32,171 bases of DNA. Origin: Elusimicrobiota bacterium (lineage in GTDB: Bacteria; Elusimicrobiota; Elusimicrobia; Elusimicrobiales; Elusimicrobiaceae). The DNA lies in NCBI GenBank assembly GCA_031262415.1, contig JAISHT010000017.1, positions 1-32,171 of the forward strand. The letters run 5' to 3'. The translations under genes were made by a program, and so were the position numbers. The notes under the pieces were generated by a model. It was not told where the DNA came from and made no database searches. It worked only from the letters and a program-made list of their open reading frames with translations. Within the stretch, counting starts at the first letter, position 1, and every line of letters begins with the position of its first letter. Positions 1-8,011 of the stretch are shown piece by piece.

Positions 1-1056
1 GACCTTTCTCAAACCAAATATGTAATTTGGGACGAAATGGATAGAATGCTTGACTTGGGCTTTATCCACCAAATTGAAGATATTATGAAGAATTTGCCAA
101 AAGAGCGGCAAACGATAATGCTATCAGCCACATTTCCAAAACGGATTGCGGCCTTGGCAAGCAAGTATTTAATTGACCCTGTCCGCGTGGAAATTGACGC
201 CCCCAATAGCGTATCAACAAATGTTAAACAAGAAACTATAGAAGTTGAGGGCAATGCTAAATTAAAAGAACTTACAAAACTTTTAGAAAGTTTTAAAAAA
301 CAGCAAGTATTAGTTTTTGCAAAAACGCAACGCACCGTGGGCGAAATGGCAAAATATTTAGCTAAAAGCGGTTTTGCCGCTAGAGCATTACACGGGGGGC
401 TAAAACAATCTAAGCGGGACGAAGTTGTAAAAGATTTCCGCGCGGCGGCCTTTAATGTTTTAATTGCTACAGATGTTGCGGCTAGAGGGCTAGATATACC
501 AAAAATAGCCTATGTTGTTAACTATGAGCTGCCCCAAGTGCCAGAGGAGTATATTCACAGAATTGGCAGAACAGGCCGGGCCGATAAAAAGGGCACCGCT
601 TTTACCTTGCTTGCTAGGGCGGATAAAAGCAAGTGGAAACAAATAAAAAAATTCTTACAAGGCGACGACGGCAAAATGCCTGCGCAAATAAAATGGCCTG
701 CAAAAGCTGAGCAAATTATACCAACTAGCGGCGAGCCATTACAAAAGCCAGAAAAAATTACTAGGAAAACACCGCCTGCGCAGATAAAACGCAAATTTGG
801 CTTTAAGGCTGAAAAGGAGGAAATAAACAAAAAATCTGTTATTAAAAAAATCGCAGTTAAAAAACCTGCTGCAATTGCTCCAGTAAAAGCGGAAAAAAAG
901 CCTGAGAAAAAAGGGGCTTTTAAAATTTCTTATGTCGGCAAAAAGAAAGAAGAAAAGCCAAAAAAATATGGCCGCCATCAATCAAAAAAATGGGCTTTAA
1001 TAGCCGAGCGTAAGTATAATCACGGTAAAAAATTTAAAAAGAGAAAAAAGAGATAA
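1..1056 (+). CDS. DEAD-box RNA helicase, C-terminal part (5' truncated by window edge)
   Basis: Frame 1 is open from base 1 (DLSQTKYVIWDEMDRMLDLGF...). Motif II-like DEMD, motif III SAT, 'VLVFAKT', 'ATDVAARGLDIP', 'HRIGRTGR', and a Lys-rich C-terminal tail. Confidence 0.95.
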   Translation, partial: DLSQTKYVIWDEMDRMLDLGFIHQIEDIMKNLPKERQTIMLSATFPKRIAALASKYLIDPVRVEIDAPNSVSTNVKQETIEVEGNAKLKELTKLLESFKKQQVLVFAKTQRTVGEMAKYLAKSGFAARALHGGLKQSKRDEVVKDFRAAAFNVLIATDVAARGLDIPKIAYVVNYELPQVPEEYIHRIGRTGRADKKGTAFTLLARADKSKWKQIKKFLQGDDGKMPAQIKWPAKAEQIIPTSGEPLQKPEKITRKTPPAQIKRKFGFKAEKEEINKKSVIKKIAVKKPAAIAPVKAEKKPEKKGAFKISYVGKKKEEKPKKYGRHQSKKWALIAERKYNHGKKFKKRKKR

Positions 1057-1125
1057 AAAGCGGGTTTAATATGCAAAATTAGGGCTAAAACCCCCGCCCA
1101 TATTCAAATTTGATATACTAAGTTT

Positions 1126-1650
1126 ATGATTTCGTTTATTATAAGAGTATTTATTGTAATAGTTGTGTTTTTAGCTGGGGTAATGGTCGGCAATATTTTT
1201 ATGCCGCAAAAACAGCTTGAAGAACACGCCATAACCGCCGTGCGGGAGCCAGCCACAACTTTGGATTTGGCCGCCCCGCTTGATACGCAGGCTATGTTAG
1301 AAGATGTTTCAAAAATTCAAAGTGTTTTGCAAACTTGCCCCGCTGGTCAAGAAAACAATCAAAACACCGCCCAGGACACAAAAAAAGCCTTGTTGCTTGC
1401 GGCTTTTAAGGCGGCGCAGTATCAATACAAACTTGAACTTTTAAAAGTGCACGAAACGCCTGAACATAAAACCGCCTATATAAAAGCGCGCGATAATTAC
1501 CTAAAAATAATTGAAACTATTGAGGCTGATTTCCCCCAAACCTCAACCCAAATAGAAATAATTAAACCGCAGGAAAGCGACCTAACGGCAGAGGCAACCC
1601 TAGCGGCAACAACGCAGGCTGAAATTACGCCAACGGCAACTAAAAAATAA
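1126..1650 (+). CDS. Hypothetical protein with N-terminal transmembrane segment
   Basis: ORF beginning MISFIIRVFIVIVVFLAGVMVGNIF (one TM helix), then a soluble Ala/Thr/Gln-rich region. Confidence 0.7.
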   Translation: MISFIIRVFIVIVVFLAGVMVGNIFMPQKQLEEHAITAVREPATTLDLAAPLDTQAMLEDVSKIQSVLQTCPAGQENNQNTAQDTKKALLLAAFKAAQYQYKLELLKVHETPEHKTAYIKARDNYLKIIETIEADFPQTSTQIEIIKPQESDLTAEATLAATTQAEITPTATKK

Positions 1651-1660
1651 GGAGGCAACT

Positions 1661-2047
1661 ATGCCCAAATCAAAATTCACAGGAAATAAAAAAGTTGAGA
1701 TGGAAGTCAATGGTTTTACCTTGCAGGCAGATTTACCAAAAGAAGGCTTTGGCGGCGATAATAGCGCGCCCGACCCAATGGCACTGTTGCAAGCGGCATT
1801 ACTTTCCTGTGCGTCAATACACGCTTTATTTTTCATTGATAAAATCAATTACCCCAAAGAAAAAGTTACCCTTGAGCTTAAACCTGTTTTCAATGAAAAC
1901 GGAGATATAACAAAGGCCTCTATTTTAATTTATGTGCCTGCTGATTTCCCTCAAGATAAGGAAAAACTTTTAATTTCCATAGTAGAAAACTGCAAAGTTG
2001 GCACGCATGTAAAATTCCCAAGAGAAATTATTATAGTAAGGCATTAG
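1661..2047 (+). CDS. OsmC-like family protein
   Basis: Ribosome-binding-like 'aaggaggcaact' before ATG. 'DPMALLQAALLSCASI' and 'ENCKVGTHVK' resemble the two-cysteine OsmC pattern. Confidence 0.75.
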   Translation: MPKSKFTGNKKVEMEVNGFTLQADLPKEGFGGDNSAPDPMALLQAALLSCASIHALFFIDKINYPKEKVTLELKPVFNENGDITKASILIYVPADFPQDKEKLLISIVENCKVGTHVKFPREIIIVRH

Positions 2048-2086
2048 ATTTAAAGCAGTGAATTTAAAGCCAGATATTTGATGAGA

Positions 2087-2120
2087 GAAGCCTTAGTGTT
2101 ATTACCCTAAGGCTTCTTTT
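2087..2120 (+). terminator. Intrinsic terminator downstream of the OsmC-like gene
   Basis: GAAGCCTTAG (2087-2096), 10-nt loop, CTAAGGCTTC (2107-2116), then TTTT. 10-bp perfect stem. Confidence 0.75.
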
Positions 2121-2533
2121 AATAATTCTCTATAGTTAACAAATTGAGGCGTGGGGATTGCGTCTAGGCTATCAACCCAAAGCCACTGGGCGCATTTTTC
2201 TGGCTCCATTATTTTTGGTGTTTCTGCTTTGGACTCTGCTTTCATAAAAATGATTATTCTATGTGAATCTTCTTTTTGATGCTTGCCTTTAAAAAACAAA
2301 ACATTTGCTATTTTAATTATGCTGGTTTTTTGGATTTTAAGGCCTGTTTCTTCCAACACTTCACGGTATGCGCAGGCTTGAGGCGTTTCCATAAATTCCA
2401 ACTTTCCCCCGGGCAAAGCCCAAGTGCCGCCACCGTGAGGACCTAGCCGCTGGCCAACTAAGAACTGCCCTTTTTTATTAAAAACGAAAACACCGCACCC
2501 CACCCCAATTGTATTATCCGTTTTTTGTTCCAT
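2102..2533 (-). CDS. NUDIX hydrolase
   Basis: Complete Nudix box: GKLEFMETPQACAYREVLEETGL. Confidence 0.92.
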   Translation of the reverse strand: MEQKTDNTIGVGCGVFVFNKKGQFLVGQRLGPHGGGTWALPGGKLEFMETPQACAYREVLEETGLKIQKTSIIKIANVLFFKGKHQKEDSHRIIIFMKAESKAETPKIMEPEKCAQWLWVDSLDAIPTPQFVNYRELLKEALG

Positions 2534-2569
2534 TTTTGATTTTACCTTATTGTAAGATTAAACAGTTTT

Positions 2570-3187
2570 TTATTTAACACATTCATATATCGCTTTACCT
2601 AATTTTTTTATGAAATCAATCGCTATCTTGGTATCTCCTTCTATTATATTTTGTCGCCCCAAAGAAGCAGCTTGATAATCACTCTCATGAACAATCTGGT
2701 CTCTACGAGTTGATATATTTGATAGTTCGGTTTTGACTTGCCTTTCATCTCGTTTCATTTGTGCAGATATTTTTTGCCATTTCTGTGCTTCTTCCCAGAT
2801 ACAAGCTAAGCCCTCAGCAATTTTTTCAGGCTTTTGGAATGATTTAAAGCTATTAGCCTCAATGATAAGTTGTTGTAGCGACGATAGACGTTCTGATTCG
2901 CTTTTAGAACTATCAAAGTCCACTATAATATTGTGAAGATTTGTTGCCTTAAATGATTTTAAGGCAGGTGTTATTGGTCTTTTCTTCAAATAAACATTAG
3001 TAATACCTGCAAGTATCAAATCGTGCATAAACTTATCAAGAGCTGAAATCACTTGTACCCACTGAAATCTTAACAAATCAGAATAGTCAATTGCATTAAA
3101 ATTATTTTGTTTTAGATACTGGTATATAACATTTGCCTTTTCTGTTTCGGCAATCATTGCTACAAAAGTATTATATGACTTTTTCAT
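2570..3187 (-). CDS. HEPN-like domain protein (candidate RNase, RX4H motif)
   Basis: 'QWVQVISALDKFMHDLI' helix and 'STRRDQIVHESD' (R-x4-H) resemble RiboL-PSP-type HEPN domains. Start overlaps the stop of the upstream ParA-like gene (TAATG). Confidence 0.65.
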   Translation of the reverse strand: MKKSYNTFVAMIAETEKANVIYQYLKQNNFNAIDYSDLLRFQWVQVISALDKFMHDLILAGITNVYLKKRPITPALKSFKATNLHNIIVDFDSSKSESERLSSLQQLIIEANSFKSFQKPEKIAEGLACIWEEAQKWQKISAQMKRDERQVKTELSNISTRRDQIVHESDYQAASLGRQNIIEGDTKIAIDFIKKLGKAIYECVK

Positions 3188-4200
3188 TATATTCTTGTTA
3201 ATAGAGGCGTTGCAATATCATTAAAATTTTTAACAAAAAGATCCTTATTTACTATATTTGTACTGTGCACTACACCCTGCCCTAAATCATTATTCGTTAG
3301 TGCTATTATAGGAACACCTTTTTCTGTGGCTGTTTGTTGTAATCCACCAAAATCCTTAATTTCAGTTAAGCAAAATTCACTTTGCATATTTTTAATCATT
3401 CCTTCTTTTTGTAACGCTGGGACCAAGTCTTCTTTTACTTCTTTTTTAATACTGGTTATCTTATTTCTGTAATAGGCTGCAGGCTTAGCGTTTCTTACGG
3501 CAAATCTAGATATAACTTCCCCAATGAAATACATTTTTTTATCTGGCAGAGGATAAGATGCCTCTTTGGTTAAATTTGACAATTCTGTAGCTTGTTTTTT
3601 CCATCTAGGTAGTATAATTTTAAGAGTTTTTAACGCCATAATAGAAAAAGGATCTGGATTTGTAGGCACTATAAAGGCATCAGAAGACATAAATAAAACT
3701 TGATTAATTGCACTTAAACTAGGATTTAAGTCAATTATTACGTAATCTATACTATATTGTTCAGAACATAATCTAATAAGTTCGGCAAAGGCACCAGGTA
3801 AATTTTGGAGCGTGGTTAAAGTTGCGCTAGTGGTAAGAGCTAAATTTAATTGTGGTTCGTAAGCGGATAAATCCATATGACCAGGAATTAAAAAGAGATT
3901 TTTATTTTGTGTGTGATTAGGACATTCTATAGCTTTGATAGGCTCTGGCTTAGCATCAAAAGCCTGTCTAACGCCATCTTTTATATTATGACTTTTTGTT
4001 TCATCTTTTTCATAATAATCATTAAAATTATCGCTTAATACAAGAGCTGTTAAATTGCATTGAGAATCTCCGTCCACTAGCAGTACCCTTTTTTTCTGAT
4101 TAGTAAGAGACCACGCCAAGTTATAAGCGATGGTTGTTTTAGCAACACCCCCCTTGTGGTTGAATATAGAAATTACTTTTGCTTCTTCTTTTGTTTTCAT
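3187..4200 (-). CDS. ParA/Soj-like (AAA_31-type) P-loop ATPase
   Basis: Deviant Walker A 'FNHKGGVAKTTIAYNLAWSL', 'VLLVDGDSQCNLT', 'DYVIIDLNPSLSAIN'. MKTKEEAK start (4200) preferred over the track start at 4236 because 'AGGAGC' lies just upstream. Confidence 0.9.
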   Translation of the reverse strand: MKTKEEAKVISIFNHKGGVAKTTIAYNLAWSLTNQKKRVLLVDGDSQCNLTALVLSDNFNDYYEKDETKSHNIKDGVRQAFDAKPEPIKAIECPNHTQNKNLFLIPGHMDLSAYEPQLNLALTTSATLTTLQNLPGAFAELIRLCSEQYSIDYVIIDLNPSLSAINQVLFMSSDAFIVPTNPDPFSIMALKTLKIILPRWKKQATELSNLTKEASYPLPDKKMYFIGEVISRFAVRNAKPAAYYRNKITSIKKEVKEDLVPALQKEGMIKNMQSEFCLTEIKDFGGLQQTATEKGVPIIALTNNDLGQGVVHSTNIVNKDLFVKNFNDIATPLLTRI

Positions 4201-4258
4201 TGAATTGCTCCTATTTATTATCAGCACCAGAGCCATAGATTTTATATGGTTATACGAT

Positions 4259-5791
4259 CTACTTATCCGTTTTGCCGTTGCTAGCGTCCTGTTTATCTTT
4301 CTCTTCCTGTTTTATGGCGTCGCTGTAAGATGCCCAGTTGCCACGGCCTGTTTCTTTAACATAATACAAAGCTTTATCGGCGCAGTTAATTAAATCCTGC
4401 CCGTTAGTAGCGTCGTAGGGGAAGACGGATAAACCTTGGCTTATTGAAAGTTTTATATCAGCCCCGCGCGTAACCCTACTGGGCAGTTCAATCTCGCTCA
4501 CTTTTTTCATAAGGCGTTTTGCAATATGCTCCGCCTCTTCCCCCGTTGTGCGGGGCAGCATTATCAAAACTTCGTCGCCGCCGTAGCGGCAGGGGATATC
4601 CGTCTGCCTAAGGCTAGCGCGGATAACCTCGCTAACGGCTTTTAAAGCCTCGTCGCCGACGGCGTGTCCGTAAGTGTCGTTAATACCTTTAAAATGGTCA
4701 ATATCTAAAAGTATTAAAGAAAAAGTTAAATTAAAACGCTCGGAGCGGTAAATTTCCTGCTCAAGATGTTCGTTAAAAAACCGCCTAAGCGCAAGTTTTG
4801 TAAGGTCGTCAAAATTGGATAATTCCTGCACTCTCTCAAACAGGCGGGCATTATCAATAGCCAAAGCTATTTGCGACGAAAACTGCCTAAGCGACAAAAC
4901 ATCTTCGTCGGATATTTGCATACGGGAAAGCATATTATCAAACACAAGCCAGCCCAAATGCTTGTTTTGCACTATCATAGGCAGGCTTAAAATAATGTCG
5001 GATTTTATTAGCGGCGTGCATGCTTGTTTGGAGCAAGCCTCGCTAACGCCGGCAATAGCGGCTTCTTTTATATCAATTTCTTTTATTTCGCCGGATAAAT
5101 CAGATGTATAAGCCTCTTTAAACTCCCCGCTTTTAGGGTCGTTTAAAAATAGGCTTGTTCTATCAAATTGGAAAGTTTTTTGTATGCTTTTTAAAATATC
5201 TGCAATACCGTCGCTAAGGCGAAGTGATGTTGCAAAGACTGCGGCAAGCTCGTTTAAAGCCAAAGCTCGGCGAAGTTGGGTAGTATTGTAGTGGTCAACT
5301 TCGGTTATATTTATTTTTACGGAAAGCTCCCGGCAAAGGCCGGATAAAATTTCCCTATCGCTTTGCGAAAAGGGCTTATTTTTTTTGAGCCTTTCAATGC
5401 GAATTACGCCGTATTGATTGCCGGCTGGCGCGCCGCTTTGTATTGTTTTTAAGCTATCTAGCGGAGTGCGCCATTTAAGCAAATTATATACGGCAGGATA
5501 GTCTAACGTGGGCGAGTCCCCTATACCGTCTTCCATAAATTTAATAATTTCTGGGGAGTTTTTATCAACAAAAACATCTTCCTGCATATAATAGGATTTA
5601 TTGCCAATGCACATCATTTTAAGCGAGATTATGGATTGCTCCCCAATCCAATCAAAAAAGAAAATCCTATCAGCGTTTAGATATTCGGCCATAAGCGGCA
5701 ATGCCTTTTTGAGCAAAGAGCCTATGCTTTCATATCTATCTGAAAGGCTTTGGTAAAAATCATAAAAAAGCGATGTGCGTTTATCTATCAT
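4259..5791 (-). CDS. GAF-domain diguanylate cyclase (soluble)
   Basis: C-terminal GGDEF domain 'DDLTKLALRRFFNEHL...LILLDIDHFKGINDTYGHAVGDEAL...CRYGGDEVLIMLPR' with I-site RQTD five residues before GGDEV. N-terminal GAF-like region, no obvious TM. Confidence 0.92.
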   Translation of the reverse strand: MIDKRTSLFYDFYQSLSDRYESIGSLLKKALPLMAEYLNADRIFFFDWIGEQSIISLKMMCIGNKSYYMQEDVFVDKNSPEIIKFMEDGIGDSPTLDYPAVYNLLKWRTPLDSLKTIQSGAPAGNQYGVIRIERLKKNKPFSQSDREILSGLCRELSVKINITEVDHYNTTQLRRALALNELAAVFATSLRLSDGIADILKSIQKTFQFDRTSLFLNDPKSGEFKEAYTSDLSGEIKEIDIKEAAIAGVSEACSKQACTPLIKSDIILSLPMIVQNKHLGWLVFDNMLSRMQISDEDVLSLRQFSSQIALAIDNARLFERVQELSNFDDLTKLALRRFFNEHLEQEIYRSERFNLTFSLILLDIDHFKGINDTYGHAVGDEALKAVSEVIRASLRQTDIPCRYGGDEVLIMLPRTTGEEAEHIAKRLMKKVSEIELPSRVTRGADIKLSISQGLSVFPYDATNGQDLINCADKALYYVKETGRGNWASYSDAIKQEEKDKQDASNGKTDK

Positions 5792-5793
5792 AA

Positions 5794-7005
5794 TTAATCT
5801 ATATAAAAGCGTAAAATATTATCAATTTCTTTTGCGGCATTTTGCAACTCGTCCTTTAGAATTTTTCTATCGTATTTATGCATTAAAATAGAGCTTGCTA
5901 TAACCGACATTATATTTGCCAACATCTCCATAATAGTGCCTGTTATTACAAAATTAGGCAGTAAGCTGGCAGAAGCTATAATGCCTGTATAATTTTGCAA
6001 ACGCTGGGGCGAGGCCATTAAAAAATTATCAAAACTGGATTCCATAGCGGGGAAGGCTTCCGTCTTGGCGGCATATTCAATTTGCGTATCGGGCTGGGTA
6101 AGCCATTTAAGTAATTTTAGGGCGTTTTCCCGCTGGGTCCCGCCTTTTACTATAGCTAAATTAACGCCGCCCATATAGTTTGCATAATTATCGCCAGTGC
6201 GAGGCACGGGTAAAGTTTTAAATTTTATGCTTTTTTGATTGCCCTCAAACATTGTAAGGCCTTGGCGGCGGGTCATCATAAAAGTGGATTTATTTGAGGA
6301 AATTAGCCCTAGCGAGCTTCTTTCCTTTAAAATCGGCATATAGCCCTTTAGCGCAAGCTCTATAAAATCGGCCATACCTTGCTCAAACTCAGGCTTATCA
6401 AGGCCGCAGGTTTTGCCGTCGGGGCTTAAAATATATGCGCCGCGGCTCCAAAGGCAAGGCAAAACAGAGCGGTGCGAAAGCGAACCACGCCAATCATTAT
6501 TTTGCATGGGGTAGTAGCCTTCTTCGCTACCGCTAAAATGTTCTTTTAGTAGACGGCAGGCCTCAAGCAATCCGCCCCAAGTAGAGAGCATTGTTTCAGC
6601 GTCGTCGGTTATAAGTTTAAGATGGTCTTCCCTAAAATGCAAGGCGCTTATATCCATCCACCACGGGAAAGAGTAAATATCTGCGGTATCTTTTTTGTAG
6701 CTTGACGGTTTTAGCAAATCAAGGCAGTTGTCAACACGCAGGGTTTTATCAAGCTCGGTTAAATTTTCAAGGACATCGGCTTTAATTAAAAGCTCCGTCC
6801 AATAATTTGGCATGGCAATTAAATCTGGGCAGGAATCATGGCCGACTTTGTGCTTTAGAGTGAAAATGCGGGTCCACAAATTGCGTCTATTAATGATTTT
6901 TATTTGGACATCTATATCTGGATTTTCCGCGCGAAAAGGAGCTAGCAGGTTATCCATAATATCCTGTGTATGGGTTGCATTATCGGGCATCATCCAAAGT
7001 ATCAT
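5794..7005 (-). CDS. Extracellular-solute-binding-protein family homologue lacking a signal peptide
   Basis: 'MILWMMPDNATHTQDIMDNLLAPFRAENPDIDVQIKII...' matches the start of a mature SBP family 1 domain. 'GGVNLAIVKGGTQRENALKLLKWLTQPDTQIEYA' is typical of the C-terminal lobe. Overlaps the tsaD stop by 4 nt. Confidence 0.8.
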   Translation of the reverse strand: MILWMMPDNATHTQDIMDNLLAPFRAENPDIDVQIKIINRRNLWTRIFTLKHKVGHDSCPDLIAMPNYWTELLIKADVLENLTELDKTLRVDNCLDLLKPSSYKKDTADIYSFPWWMDISALHFREDHLKLITDDAETMLSTWGGLLEACRLLKEHFSGSEEGYYPMQNNDWRGSLSHRSVLPCLWSRGAYILSPDGKTCGLDKPEFEQGMADFIELALKGYMPILKERSSLGLISSNKSTFMMTRRQGLTMFEGNQKSIKFKTLPVPRTGDNYANYMGGVNLAIVKGGTQRENALKLLKWLTQPDTQIEYAAKTEAFPAMESSFDNFLMASPQRLQNYTGIIASASLLPNFVITGTIMEMLANIMSVIASSILMHKYDRKILKDELQNAAKEIDNILRFYID

Positions 7006-8009
7006 TTTTTCTTCCAGTTCCTAAGCGTCATATTAGGGTTAATATTTATTTTACCCTTTGCTGCGCCATATTGCAATTTTTTGGAGGCGCAAAGCGCAAT
7101 CATTGCGGCATTATCCGATGATAAACGCCTGTCAACAAACCTTGCTTTTATACCTGCTTTTTTAGCCTCTTCTATCATTGTGCTTTTTAAAAGCTCATTT
7201 GCCGCTACCCCGCCGCCAACCGCAATATACTTAACTTTATATTTTTTTGCGGCTTCCACGGTTTTTTTTACTAAAGTTTCAACCACCGCCGTCTGAAAAG
7301 ATGCGCAAACATTAGCTATATTTATGTCTTTGTGGTCCCTTAAATAATAACTTACCGCAGTTTTTAGCCCGCTAAAAGAAAATTCAAAAGTGCCGGGCAT
7401 AAACGGCCTTGGGAATTTTATGGCCTTACTATCCCCTTTTAAAGCCTGAGCGGAAACCTGCGGCCCGCCCGGGTATCCGAGGCCGAGCAATTTAGCCACT
7501 TTATCAAAGGCCTCGCCTGCGGCGTCGTCACGGGTTTTGCCAAGCAGTTTATATTGGCCGTATCCCTTAACCAGCCAAAGCTCGGTATGCCCTCCTGATA
7601 CTATAAGGGAAATTAGAGGAAATTCAAGGGGGTCAAGTTTTGGCGTTGAAGTAAGCTCGCACGCATAAAGGTGGCCCTCCAAGTGATTTACGCCGATAAT
7701 TGGCGCGCCGTAAAACTCTGCCAGAGTTTCGGCGGCAACACGGCCAACTAGTAAGCCGCCGGGCAGCCCGGGGCCGTTAGCAAAGGCAATATAATCTGGC
7801 TTTAGCGGGCCTAGCGCCTCTTTAACTACGCCTGCAATTTTAGCGGCGTGAGCGCGGCTTGCAAGCTCCGGCACTACGCCGGCATATTTTTTGTGTATAT
7901 CAATTTGAGTGTAGACAACATTTTTTACAACCTCGCTGCCGTTTTTTAATACGGCGGCGGAGGTTTCGTCGCAAGTCGTCTCCAAAGCTAGGATTAAACT
8001 ATCTTTCAC
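7002..8009 (-). CDS. tsaD: tRNA N6-adenosine threonylcarbamoyltransferase
   Basis: 'ILALETTCDETSAAVL', 'GVNHLEGHLYA', 'VSGGHTELWLV', 'AVGGGVAANELLK'. Confidence 0.97.
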   Translation of the reverse strand: MKDSLILALETTCDETSAAVLKNGSEVVKNVVYTQIDIHKKYAGVVPELASRAHAAKIAGVVKEALGPLKPDYIAFANGPGLPGGLLVGRVAAETLAEFYGAPIIGVNHLEGHLYACELTSTPKLDPLEFPLISLIVSGGHTELWLVKGYGQYKLLGKTRDDAAGEAFDKVAKLLGLGYPGGPQVSAQALKGDSKAIKFPRPFMPGTFEFSFSGLKTAVSYYLRDHKDINIANVCASFQTAVVETLVKKTVEAAKKYKVKYIAVGGGVAANELLKSTMIEEAKKAGIKARFVDRRLSSDNAAMIALCASKKLQYGAAKGKININPNMTLRNWKKK

Positions 8010-8011
8010 TC

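Noticed and set aside
1057-1110. GC-rich inverted repeat after the helicase gene (GCGGGTTT...AAACCCCCGC)
   Set aside because: Imperfect stem with a long loop and no following T-run; insufficient for a terminator call.
3187-4200. ParA-like gene as chromosomal or plasmid partitioning ParA
   Set aside because: No ParB, parS-like repeats or replication gene nearby; coupling to a HEPN-like gene suggests a different role, though this is not proven.
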